This document shows, one piece after another, positions 1 through 5,734 of a stretch of 5,734 bases of DNA (positions are counted from its first letter, which is position 1; every line of letters begins with the position of its first letter). The notes under the pieces were generated by a model. It was not told the origin of the DNA. It saw nothing but the letters and a program-made list of their open reading frames with translations, and made no database searches. Position numbers and translations under genes: made by a program. Origin of the DNA: Pseudomonadota bacterium (GTDB lineage Bacteria; Pseudomonadota; Gammaproteobacteria; SZUA-229); the NCBI GenBank assembly GCA_030673345.1, contig DAOVJH010000109.1, forward strand, positions 1 through 5,734, written 5' to 3'.

Positions 1-823
1 AGCCGAACGCCTGGCAGCATCGGGCGTTAAAGAACTGCTGGTGGTATCACAGGACACCAGTGCCTACGGCGTCGATGTGAAGTACAAAACCGAGTTCTAC
101 AACGGCATGCCGGTAAAAACACGTATGACCGAATTATGTGAAGCCCTTAGTCGATTTGGCATCTGGGTGCGCCTGCACTATGTTTACCCCTACCCGCATG
201 TCAACGAAATCATTCCGCTTATGGCCGAAGGTAAAATTTTGCCGTACCTGGACATTCCGTTTCAGCATGCCAGCCCTAAAATACTAAAAGCCATGAAACG
301 CCCGGCATCAGCAGAAAACACCATGCAACGAATTAATCAGTGGCGCGAGATATGCCCGGACATAACAATACGCAGTACTTTCATCGCCGGTTTTCCCGGT
401 GAGACGGAAGAAGACTTCCAGCAGCTTCTCGACTTTCTTGATGAAGCACAACTCGACCGTGTAGGTTGTTTTGCATATTCCGACGTTGATGGCGCAAAAG
501 CCAATGAGCTAGATGGCGCCGTACCTGAAGATGTCAAACAGGAACGTGTTGCCCGTTTCATGGAGAAGCAGGCCGGCATCAGCGCGCAGAAATTAAAACA
601 GAATATCGGCAAAACGCGTGATGTCATTATTGACACGATTGATACAACAGAAAATATGATCATCGCACGCACCTCATCGGACGCACCGGACATTGACGGA
701 CTGGTTTATATAGACATGCCTGGCAGGTACGACTGTCAGGTGGGTGATATCACACAGGTGACAATCACGGGTACAGACGAGTATGATATGTGGGCTACGC
801 TCGTAGAGCACAATGAAAAATAA
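1..823 (+). CDS. rimO: Ribosomal protein S12 methylthiotransferase RimO, 3' part
   Basis: RimO is a cytoplasmic radical-SAM, iron-sulfur enzyme that adds a methylthio group to the conserved aspartate of ribosomal protein S12. The gene enters from the left edge. The frame is open from base 2 and gives 273 residues, about the last 60 percent of a roughly 440-residue family member. The radical-SAM CxxxCxxC motif must lie upstream and is not seen. Recognisable family segments are [29 protein letters not shown] followed by QHASP, and [16 protein letters not shown]. They align closely with E. coli RimO as I recall it. The last 65 or so residues, from about visible residue 204, form the TRAM domain and end in [10 protein letters not shown], like the E. 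coli end. The GTG at 41 is an internal valine codon, not the start. The next gene starts 3 nt after the TAA. Recognition is firm; MiaB is the related alternative but the QHASP/TRAM pattern favours RimO. Confidence 0.95.
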   Translation, partial: AERLAASGVKELLVVSQDTSAYGVDVKYKTEFYNGMPVKTRMTELCEALSRFGIWVRLHYVYPYPHVNEIIPLMAEGKILPYLDIPFQHASPKILKAMKRPASAENTMQRINQWREICPDITIRSTFIAGFPGETEEDFQQLLDFLDEAQLDRVGCFAYSDVDGAKANELDGAVPEDVKQERVARFMEKQAGISAQKLKQNIGKTRDVIIDTIDTTENMIIARTSSDAPDIDGLVYIDMPGRYDCQVGDITQVTITGTDEYDMWATLVEHNEK

Positions 824-826
824 ACA

Positions 827-1525
827 ATGATGAATGATCCAGTTACCCTCACCTCTGCCTTTTTATTAGGCTTCTTCAGTACCATGCACTGCATCGGAAT
901 GTGCGGCGGCATCATCGGTGCATTAAGCTTGAGCCTGCCTGTAGAAATAAGAAACAACAAACCAAAGTTGTTTACTTTTGTACTGTCGTACAATATCGGA
1001 CGCCTGGTCAGCTACAGCATTGCCGGTTTGATCGCAGGCGCGATCGGCACCAGCGTACTACAGTCTACTGGTTTTGATCAGGGACACGCCATATTAAGAA
1101 TTATCGGTGTCTCGATGATGGTCGCCATCGGTTTATACCTGACCGGCTGGTTACCACAACTCGCCAGCGTCGAGAAAATCGGCATCCCTGTCTGGAAACG
1201 ACTGGAACCCATCGGAAGAAAACTTGTGCCTGTCGCTTCGATACCAAAAGCATTAGCCTATGGACTTATATGGGGATGGTTACCCTGTGGCCTGGTGTAT
1301 TTTGTACTGATATGGGCATTAACTGCAGGTGACGCTATCAGCGGTGCGCTAACCATGCTTGCATTTGGCGCCGGCACACTACCGACACTCATCACCGCCG
1401 GATTTATGACTTCCTGGATTACACGCTTTGCACATTCAACACGCGCCAGACAGATCGTTGGCTTAATCATTATTTTTATGGCCATTGGTAGTTTATTTAT
1501 TCCGATGGAACACCATCACCATTAG
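827..1525 (+). CDS. TauE/SafE-type (DsbD_2-like) six-helix membrane protein with histidine tail
   Basis: This is a 232-residue inner-membrane protein with about six predicted helices, near residues 10-36, 48-76, 90-110, 143-167, 172-197 and 208-226. The family hallmarks seen are HCIGMCGG (residues 21-28) in helix 1, SYNIGRLVSY (54-63) in helix 2 and WGWLPCGLVY (149-158) in helix 4. The pairing of cysteines in helices 1 and 4 recalls the electron-carrying DsbD/CcdA fold. Databases usually call such proteins sulfite exporter TauE/SafE family. In many gammaproteobacteria relatives lie next to ccoS/ccoI and hemN, which suggests a role in copper or redox handling for cbb3 oxidase; that role is inference. 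The protein ends in MEHHHH, a possible metal-binding tail. The start is fixed: the rimO stop is in frame two codons upstream, leaving only ATG 827 or the adjacent ATG 830. There is no Shine-Dalgarno core, so translation is probably coupled to rimO. Confidence 0.88.
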   Translation: MMNDPVTLTSAFLLGFFSTMHCIGMCGGIIGALSLSLPVEIRNNKPKLFTFVLSYNIGRLVSYSIAGLIAGAIGTSVLQSTGFDQGHAILRIIGVSMMVAIGLYLTGWLPQLASVEKIGIPVWKRLEPIGRKLVPVASIPKALAYGLIWGWLPCGLVYFVLIWALTAGDAISGALTMLAFGAGTLPTLITAGFMTSWITRFAHSTRARQIVGLIIIFMAIGSLFIPMEHHHH

Positions 1526-1552
1526 TACCGTTGCCCAGACTATTTAACCAGC

Positions 1553-2515
1553 ATGTTTAAGTTCAACAACAATGACGCTTTTAAACCGATCATCGGGCAT
1601 TCACCCGTACTGGAGTCGGTCATCCGTACTGCACAGATTGCAGCAGCGGCTGATGTACACATCCTGATAGAAGGTGAAACCGGTACCGGTAAAGAACTCA
1701 TGGCACAGGCACTGCAACAGAGCAGCAAACGTGCTGACCAGCCCTTTGTCATCATCAACTGTGCGGCACTGCCTGCCGAGCTGGTCGAGTCACTGATGTT
1801 TGGCCATGAAAAAGGCGCCTTTACCGGTGCTGATGAACGAAAAGACGGTTACGTGCAAAAAGCATCTGGCGGTACATTGTTTCTTGATGAGATAGGTGAA
1901 CTGCCACTCTCACTGCAGGCCAAGCTATTACGCTTTGTCGAAAATGGTGAATGCCAGCGCGTCGGCTCACACGAACACGAAAGAGTCGATGTCAGGATTT
2001 TAGCCGCCACCAACCACAACCTGCTACAGCAGATCAGCGAAGGCAATTTTCGACAGGACCTGTTTTACAGGCTCAGCGTTGTCACCTTAAGGCTTCCCAA
2101 CCTGCGGGAACGCCGACGTGACATTCCTGAACTGGCAGCCCATTTCCTGCAACAGGCTGCTGAGAAAAACGGCTCTGAAGTATGTACGTTCAGTCAGGAT
2201 GCACTCAACCAGCTAAAACAATATGCATGGCCAGGCAACATCCGTGAACTCAAAAATGTTTGCCAGCATGTCTCTGCCCTGTTACCCGGCGAAGTTATCC
2301 ATAAAGAAAACCTGCCGCTGGATATCCGTGAATGTAAACCATCCACTGATATCGGATACACGCTGCCAGAACATGGCATCAACATGGAGTCACTGGAGAT
2401 CGACCTGATAAAACAGGCGCTCAGCTATTCAGGCGGCAACAAATCTAAAGCGGCAAAACTGCTTGGCCTAAGCCGGGATGCTTTTTTATACCGGCTAAAA
2501 AAACATAATCTATAG
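1553..2515 (+). CDS. PspF-like sigma-54-dependent transcriptional activator without sensor domain
   Basis: This is a 320-residue bacterial enhancer-binding protein. Its AAA+ ATPase remodels RNA polymerase bound to sigma-54. Visible parts are Walker A GETGTGKE (41-48), FGHEKGAFTGA with the sigma-54-contacting GAFTGA loop (88-93), Walker B GGTLFLDEIGEL (106-117), likely arginine fingers R167 and R173 in NFRQDLFYRL, and WPGNIRELKN (226-235). A Fis-type helix-turn-helix follows at about 283-318 (SGGNKSKAAKLLGLSRDAFLYRL). All catalytic elements are intact, so it should be active. There is no receiver, GAF, PAS or V4R domain before the ATPase. The length matches PspF, about 325 residues, so control probably comes from a partner protein or from its own level. 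The usual ESELFGHE reads ESLMFGHE. The preceding gene's stop lies in the same frame 10 codons upstream, so ATG 1553 is the start; no Shine-Dalgarno core is seen. Target genes are unknown, and the sequence does not show it is PspF itself because no psp genes are present. Confidence 0.93.
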   Translation: MFKFNNNDAFKPIIGHSPVLESVIRTAQIAAAADVHILIEGETGTGKELMAQALQQSSKRADQPFVIINCAALPAELVESLMFGHEKGAFTGADERKDGYVQKASGGTLFLDEIGELPLSLQAKLLRFVENGECQRVGSHEHERVDVRILAATNHNLLQQISEGNFRQDLFYRLSVVTLRLPNLRERRRDIPELAAHFLQQAAEKNGSEVCTFSQDALNQLKQYAWPGNIRELKNVCQHVSALLPGEVIHKENLPLDIRECKPSTDIGYTLPEHGINMESLEIDLIKQALSYSGGNKSKAAKLLGLSRDAFLYRLKKHNL

Positions 2516-2560
2516 CAGCTCGTTCAAGCGGCCTGTTTTCGCCCAGAAGCGGATATTTTA

Positions 2561-2696
2561 AAAACAAAGTCAAAAAATTTGAACCGCAGAGACGCGGAGG
2601 CGCGGAGTTTCATTCTTGTTAATAGCGCCTGCGGCGCTATTAACAAGAAAAAAGTTTTTCTCTGCGCCTCTGCGGTTCAAATTTTTTAAATGTTTT
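2561..2696. repeat. Nested palindromic intergenic element (outer arms plus inner hairpin)
   Basis: The outer arms 2572-2591 and 2668-2687 are perfect 20-nt reverse complements. Weaker pairing runs inward to about 2600/2659, and AAAACA at 2561-2566 matches TGTTTT at 2691-2696. The left arm carries three imperfect 8-nt tandem units, CGCAGAGA, CGCGGAGG and CGCGGAGT (2585-2608). The right arm carries two in the opposite sense (2659-2674). Inside sits an independent perfect 17-bp hairpin, 2613-2629 with 2633-2649, with a 3-nt TGC loop. No reading frame of note is present. The CCGCAGAG-type arms resemble dispersed palindromic repeats I recall between genes in other environmental bacteria, so this is probably one copy of a multicopy family or a small non-autonomous mobile element. 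Copy number cannot be seen from one window. Confidence 0.85.
2572..2687. terminator. Possible bidirectional terminator formed by the palindrome
   Basis: The outer stem starts with AAAAAA (2572-2577) and ends with TTTTTT (2682-2687), so a transcript from either strand would fold a GC-containing stem next to a uridine run. It lies 56 nt after the sigma-54 activator stop and before the next promoter, a natural place to end the rimO-side transcript. The run is separated from the GC part of the stem by AAA/TTT pairs and the structure is far larger than a standard terminator. The function is inferred from shape only. Confidence 0.4.
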
Positions 2697-2772
2697 GAAG
2701 TCAGCTAAGACACAACAGCCGTCAACAGGCAAGTGCACCGATACACTAACGACTAAAAATCATAAGCTGTAG

Positions 2773-2781
2773 TGCTATAAT
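2773..2781 (+). promoter_or_regulatory. Extended -10 promoter for the DUF2244 gene
   Basis: TGCTATAAT is a perfect sigma-70 -10 hexamer (TATAAT, 2776-2781) with the TGn extension at 2773-2775. No good -35 box is seen at the usual spacing, which extended -10 promoters can do without. Transcription would begin near 2788 and give a leader of about 30 nt before ATG 2817. Confidence 0.6.
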
Positions 2782-2816
2782 AAAAAAACCTGTTTCTCCA
2801 ATAGATTAAACATATC

Positions 2817-3293
2817 ATGGTCGAAACCAGCATCAACCAGAGTACCGGTTTAGTAACCATCGTATTAAAACCGAACAACTCTTCAAGCTGGCAATTTAAT
2901 ATGAAGATTGTCATCTCGCTGGCCGCTACCGCTTTTTTTATCTCAGGTTACCTGGCCATGCAAGGGCTGTGGCTGGTTTTCCCTTTTGCTATGCTGGCCG
3001 TTGCTGCCTTGTTCACCAGCTTATACCTGCGCATGAGGGACAATATCAAAACCGAAGTCATCACCTTCGATGAAAACACCGTACTCGTCGAACGAGGCAG
3101 TTATCATGCTGAAAAATCCTGGAAGTACCAACGATTATGGACAAAAATTTTTATTAAAAAACCGACGACACGTGGTTATCCAAAACAGATATTCATCCGC
3201 TCTCACGGCGAGGAACTCGAGTTAGGATCTTTTCTGAATAAAAAAGACAAGGAAATCCTGATCAAGGACCTGAAGACGGCGGTTTATGCGTAA
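2817..3293 (+). CDS. DUF2244 domain membrane protein
   Basis: This is a 158-residue protein of the DUF2244 family (function unknown). The family pattern is visible: an N-terminal strand segment with LKPNNSSSW (17-25), two adjacent transmembrane helices at about 29-47 and 50-71 with a short turn between them, then a basic boundary (LRMRD) and a cytoplasmic domain. In that domain VITFDENTVLVERG (81-94) and ELGSFLNKKDK (134-144) match the family's conserved ends. Topology is likely both termini inside, by the positive-inside rule. The start is certain because an in-frame TAG sits five codons upstream (2802-2804); the site lacks a Shine-Dalgarno core. The gene appears monocistronic, with its own extended -10 promoter after the palindromic element and a separate promoter before the following gene. 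No enzymatic motif is visible and no function is claimed. Confidence 0.85.
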   Translation: MVETSINQSTGLVTIVLKPNNSSSWQFNMKIVISLAATAFFISGYLAMQGLWLVFPFAMLAVAALFTSLYLRMRDNIKTEVITFDENTVLVERGSYHAEKSWKYQRLWTKIFIKKPTTRGYPKQIFIRSHGEELELGSFLNKKDKEILIKDLKTAVYA

Positions 3294-3305
3294 ACCATCA
3301 GAAAC

Positions 3306-3342
3306 TTGACTTAAAACAATAAAACAGCCATCGATAAGTCAA
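3306..3342. repeat. Short inverted repeat after the DUF2244 gene
   Basis: TTGACTTA (3306-3313) and TAAGTCAA (3335-3342) are perfect 8-nt reverse complements around a 21-nt loop. The stem is AT-rich and followed by A rather than T on the + strand, so it is a poor intrinsic terminator for the upstream gene. It could be a dyad operator or chance. Confidence 0.3.
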
Positions 3343-3398
3343 AAAACACTGCTACATCAACATATTAGAATATCCCCTATTCCTAATGATTCGCTCTT

Positions 3399-3412
3399 TT
3401 GATGTATGTCAT
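3399..3412 (+). promoter_or_regulatory. FNR/Anr-type binding site upstream of hemN
   Basis: TTGATGTATGTCAT fits the FNR/Anr pattern TTGAT-N4-ATCAA with an exact left half. The right half, GTCAT, keeps the core TCA; GTCAA right halves are common in Anr/Dnr sites. The dyad centre at 3405.5 is 41.5 nt before the start predicted from the -10-like TAGCAT at 3435-3440, the classic class II activator position. This matches the known oxygen-responsive control of hemN in related bacteria. The regulator gene itself is not in the window. Confidence 0.6.
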
Positions 3413-3434
3413 GCCAGTACGGCAGATTATTTCA

Positions 3435-3440
3435 TAGCAT
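3435..3440 (+). promoter_or_regulatory. Putative -10 box of the hemN promoter
   Basis: TAGCAT matches TATAAT at four of six positions and sits correctly below the FNR-like site, predicting a transcript start near 3447 and a leader of about 37 nt. A weak -10 without a -35 is typical of activator-dependent promoters. ATTATT a few bases earlier is an alternative. Confidence 0.4.
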
Positions 3441-3483
3441 AACAACCTGAAAATCCCTTTACCAATTTCCAGTCCCATAAATT

Positions 3484-4872
3484 ATGGATAATAAAGTTGT
3501 CTTTGATAAAAATCTGATCCGCCGCTACGATACATTTGGGCCACGTTACACATCGTATCCGACCGCTGTACAATTCACCACGGACTATGGTGCTGATGAT
3601 TACCTGAACTGGACCAAGCACAGCAACGAAGATCCCATACCTGCACCGTTATCGTTATATCTGCACATCCCATTCTGCGATACGATCTGCTATTACTGCG
3701 GCTGCAGCAAAGTCATCACCAAAGATAAGTCAAAAGCGACACCTTATATAAAGTTACTCAAGCAGGAAATAAAATTACAGGGTGCACTGTTCGCAAAAGA
3801 CCGGGAAGTCACCCAGATACACTGGGGCGGCGGCACCCCGACATTTTTAGATGACAAGGAAATCTACGAGATCATCGAGTGCATACGGGAAAATTTTAAC
3901 GTGCCCGCCAGCGGTCAGGTCGAGTTCGGTATCGAGGTTGACCCACGCACGGTTGATGAGCAACGCATTAAAAATTTAGCCAACATGGGCTTCAACCGGA
4001 TCAGCTTCGGCGTTCAGGATTTTGATCATGATGTTCAAACGGCGGTAAACCGCATCCAGTCTACCGAAGAGATCAAAAACCACATCACCGATGCACGTGC
4101 AAATAAATTTGAATCGATCAATATCGATCTGATGTATGGCCTGCCAAAACAGACCCTGACCAGCTTCACTAAAACACTGGAAACTACGATCGAACTGGGG
4201 CCGGACCGTTTAGCCATCTATAATTATGCGCACCTGCCTGAGATGTTTAAACCACAGCGCCGCATCAATGAAGAAGAGCTGCCCTCTGCAGAAGAGAAAC
4301 TGAACATCCTGCAATTATGTATCGATACATTACAGAGCGCCGGCTATGTCTATATCGGCATGGATCATTTTGCCAAAGAATCGGATGACCTGGTGAGAGC
4401 ACAGCAGCAAGGCAGCCTGCATCGAAATTTTCAGGGTTACTCGACCAACGCTGACTGCGACATGATAGCGATGGGCATCACAGCGATCAGCCATGTCGGT
4501 GATAATTACAGCCAGAACGTACGTACCATCGAAGAATATCAAAGTCGCCTGGACAAGGGTGAGATCCCAATTTTCCGCGGCATAGAACTCGAAGACGATG
4601 ACGTATTACGGCAAGATGTCATCAATCAGCTGATGTGTAACAGCAGCCTCGATATCAGCAGGCTCGAACAGAGGTGGCGGATAAATTTTGAGAGCTACTT
4701 CAGATCATCATTGAAAAATTTAACGCAGATGGCTGACGATGGTTTACTGGAGATGGGAAAAACAAAACTGACTATCACCACCAAAGGCCGCCTGCTTACC
4801 CGGTCTATCTGTATGCAGTTTGACCGCTACCTGCAGGAAAAAAACAGTAATCGTTTCTCACGTGTAATCTGA
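3484..4872 (+). CDS. hemN: Oxygen-independent coproporphyrinogen III oxidase HemN
   Basis: HemN is a cytoplasmic radical-SAM enzyme that oxidatively decarboxylates coproporphyrinogen III to protoporphyrinogen IX, the anaerobic route in haem synthesis. The 462 residues are close to E. coli HemN (457). Visible signatures are GPRYTSYPTA (19-28), HIPFCDTICYYCGC with C65, C69 and C72 for the 4Fe-4S cluster and C74 completing the HemN-specific CxC, and the SAM-binding GGGTPTFL (115-122). Also present are FGIEVDPRTVD, NRISFGVQDF and INIDLMYGLPKQT. The CxC and full N-terminus separate it from HemW, which lacks oxidase activity. The start is secure because TAA at 3478-3480 is in frame two codons upstream; no Shine-Dalgarno core is seen. 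The FNR-like site upstream suggests induction at low oxygen. The gene stands alone here, with a convergent gene 44 nt after its stop. Confidence 0.97.
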   Translation: MDNKVVFDKNLIRRYDTFGPRYTSYPTAVQFTTDYGADDYLNWTKHSNEDPIPAPLSLYLHIPFCDTICYYCGCSKVITKDKSKATPYIKLLKQEIKLQGALFAKDREVTQIHWGGGTPTFLDDKEIYEIIECIRENFNVPASGQVEFGIEVDPRTVDEQRIKNLANMGFNRISFGVQDFDHDVQTAVNRIQSTEEIKNHITDARANKFESINIDLMYGLPKQTLTSFTKTLETTIELGPDRLAIYNYAHLPEMFKPQRRINEEELPSAEEKLNILQLCIDTLQSAGYVYIGMDHFAKESDDLVRAQQQGSLHRNFQGYSTNADCDMIAMGITAISHVGDNYSQNVRTIEEYQSRLDKGEIPIFRGIELEDDDVLRQDVINQLMCNSSLDISRLEQRWRINFESYFRSSLKNLTQMADDGLLEMGKTKLTITTKGRLLTRSICMQFDRYLQEKNSNRFSRVI

Positions 4873-4932
4873 TCACTAGCGATAGAGTCACAGCCAGCGC
4901 ACTTCCCGGCTACGAACTATCGCTTATTGATC
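4871..4932. repeat. Inverted repeat spanning the convergent gene ends
   Basis: AGCGATAG (4878-4885) is the exact reverse complement of CTATCGCT (4917-4924), and GATCA at 4871-4875 pairs with TGATC at 4928-4932 after a small asymmetric internal loop. The loop between the arms is 31 nt. The structure covers the hemN stop on one side and the stop of the opposing gene on the other. There is no uridine run, so a shared terminator role is only possible. Confidence 0.4.
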
Positions 4933-5734
4933 CGGATTCGGATTCGGCTTCTTACCCGATGTTTAACGCGCTGCTGCCATACGGTCGCAGCCAGTATCGC
5001 GAGCATCAGCATAAACCACAGGCTTACCGAACCCACCCGGCCACTGTTATCAGCAGCCTCAGCCGTCACTTCTGCTTCAGGCGCTAGCGCCAGGCCGCCA
5101 GGGTCTCTGACCACAAAGTTACGTACACCATCCGCATCATTTGCACCACCATCCTGAATGGTCAGCTGCAGACACAGGTGACCCACTGTCATGCCGGCCG
5201 CATACAGGTTGCTGCCAGGCTGTGGACAGCTGCCATCATTTCCAGCCGCACTGTTCAGCTCATTGAGATCATCTTCAACGAAATCGAACCAGCCTGTCTG
5301 GTTATACTTACGATAAACAGCACCATCCTGAATCGCTGACTGCAGCGGTATAACAACATGAATCGATTCGATACTTTCTGTTAGACCTGAAATCTCGAAG
5401 TTCAGCAGCCCGCTGATAAATGTATGGTCGGTACCAGCATTGGTGACAGCGATACCGCCGGCACCGCCGTGGTCAGTGATGTCCTGCATACCGATCAATA
5501 CACCGCTTGCCTGTACAGCCACTGCCGTCTGGCCCCTCGCTATGTGCAAGCCAGGGTCGGTCTCGATCAACAGACTAGTCGCAAGATTAATCGTGTGATT
5601 CTCGATAGCATTTGCCGGTGTAGACAGATGATCAAGATAATTCGGTATGCCGTCAGCATCATCATCACCGTATCCTTCACTGGCATCATCATCATTAACG
5701 CCGTCACCGTCAGTATCGACAGCTGTCAGTGCTG
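4917..5734 (-). CDS. Secreted choice-of-anchor U domain protein, C-terminal part
   Basis: The frame is open to the right edge; the true start and any signal peptide are beyond it, and the TTG near 5570 is an internal leucine. The visible 271 residues begin with Asp-rich thrombospondin-3-like calcium-binding repeats (DTDGDGVNDDD, then DDDADGIPNYLD, about residues 6-34). A beta-rich domain follows with the choice-of-anchor U pattern: HVVIPLQSAI, YRKYNQTGWFDF, a GSCPQPGS cysteine, HLCLQLTIQDGGANDADG and RDPGGLAL. The two cysteines could pair once exported. The end resembles a GlyGly-CTERM-like sorting tail: SGRVGS, a hydrophobic stretch (VSLWFMLMLAILAATVW), then a long basic run. If so, the protein would be exported, held in the inner membrane by the tail and then processed or surface-anchored. 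Its ligand or role is unknown; such proteins are often large and adhesin-like. It converges on hemN and is unlikely to be functionally tied to it. Confidence 0.85.
   Translation of the reverse strand, partial: ALTAVDTDGDGVNDDDASEGYGDDDADGIPNYLDHLSTPANAIENHTINLATSLLIETDPGLHIARGQTAVAVQASGVLIGMQDITDHGGAGGIAVTNAGTDHTFISGLLNFEISGLTESIESIHVVIPLQSAIQDGAVYRKYNQTGWFDFVEDDLNELNSAAGNDGSCPQPGSNLYAAGMTVGHLCLQLTIQDGGANDADGVRNFVVRDPGGLALAPEAEVTAEAADNSGRVGSVSLWFMLMLAILAATVWQQRVKHRVRSRIRIRINKR
4929..4946 (-). repeat. Hexanucleotide repeat encoding the Arg-Ile tail
   Basis: Three tandem copies of a 6-nt unit (GATCCG, GATTCG, GATTCG on the + strand) encode alternating Arg-Ile pairs near the end of the surface protein's basic tail. 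The first unit differs from the others by one base. Confidence 0.7.

Larger units (their letters stand above)
2516..2816. other. 301-nt intergenic region
   Basis: Apart from the palindromic element and the extended -10 promoter, nothing supportable is seen. No small ORF with a ribosome site, no tRNA-like fold and no sigma-54 promoter (GG-N10-GC) was found on either strand by eye. Confidence 0.6.

Noticed and set aside
337..693. Minus-strand open frame of 118 codons inside rimO
   Set aside because: It is antisense to a firmly identified, conserved coding region; its Ser/Cys-rich translation is typical of an antisense frame.
2194..2408. Overlapping small frames inside the sigma-54 activator on both strands
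   Set aside because: They overlap the conserved AAA+/Fis coding sequence and have no ribosome site or recognisable product.
2613..2659. Inner hairpin as a standard intrinsic terminator
   Set aside because: The stem is followed by a run of A and a G before TTTTT, so the uridine run is not adjacent to the stem base.
2721..2745. Minus-strand sequence resembling a sigma-54 promoter (GGTGCACTTGC)
   Set aside because: The GG and GC elements are 7 nt apart instead of the required 10.
3333..3734. Repeated GATAAGTCAAAA at 3333 and 3723
   Set aside because: It is a short AT-rich match; the second copy is inside hemN coding sequence (Asp-Lys-Ser-Lys), so it is probably chance.
4927..5157. Plus-strand open frame of 76 codons
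   Set aside because: It lies entirely inside the minus-strand surface-protein gene, has an Arg/Thr/Ser-rich composition typical of antisense shadow frames and matches no family I recognise.
5634..5732. Repeated GAT codons (ATC triplets on the + strand) as a microsatellite
   Set aside because: They are explained by the Asp-rich calcium-binding repeats of the encoded protein.

Overview
The window looks like chromosomal DNA of a free-living gammaproteobacterium of moderate GC. The proteins RimO, HemN and a DUF2244 protein all resemble gammaproteobacterial forms, and a secreted choice-of-anchor protein with a hydrophobic plus basic C-terminal tail fits an environmental member of that class. Genus cannot be told from this stretch. 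No insertion sequence, tRNA, rRNA or CRISPR array is visible.

Layout from left to right. Bases 1-1525 hold the 3' part of rimO (ribosomal protein S12 methylthiotransferase) and, 3 nt later, a six-helix membrane protein of the TauE/SafE / DsbD_2 type ending in four histidines. A further 27 nt on (1553-2515) is a short PspF-like sigma-54 activator with no sensor domain. These three genes run in one direction with tiny gaps and could be one transcript. The 301-nt gap 2516-2816 is dominated by a nested palindromic element (about 2561-2696), followed by an extended -10 promoter for a two-helix DUF2244 protein (2817-3293). The 190-nt gap 3294-3483 carries a near-consensus FNR/Anr site placed as expected for a class II anaerobic promoter. 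It precedes hemN (3484-4872), the oxygen-independent coproporphyrinogen III oxidase. A convergent minus-strand gene (4917 to the right edge) encodes the C-terminal part of a large secreted protein with thrombospondin-3-like Asp-rich repeats, a choice-of-anchor U domain and a sorting or membrane tail.

Functional links. HemN (anaerobic haem synthesis, FNR-type control) and TauE/SafE-type membrane proteins with histidine tails are commonly found around cbb3 oxidase maturation genes in gammaproteobacteria. The window may therefore lie beside, or be a rearranged remnant of, a microaerobic respiration region, although no cco, ccoS or fnr gene is seen here. The role of the sigma-54 activator is unknown, and no convincing sigma-54 promoter was found in the gaps.

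The least ordinary features are the nested palindrome after the sigma-54 activator, the absence of any Shine-Dalgarno core at all four visible starts even though in-frame stops fix those starts, and the small hexanucleotide repeat that builds the basic tail of the surface protein. No clearly new multi-gene system is evident.
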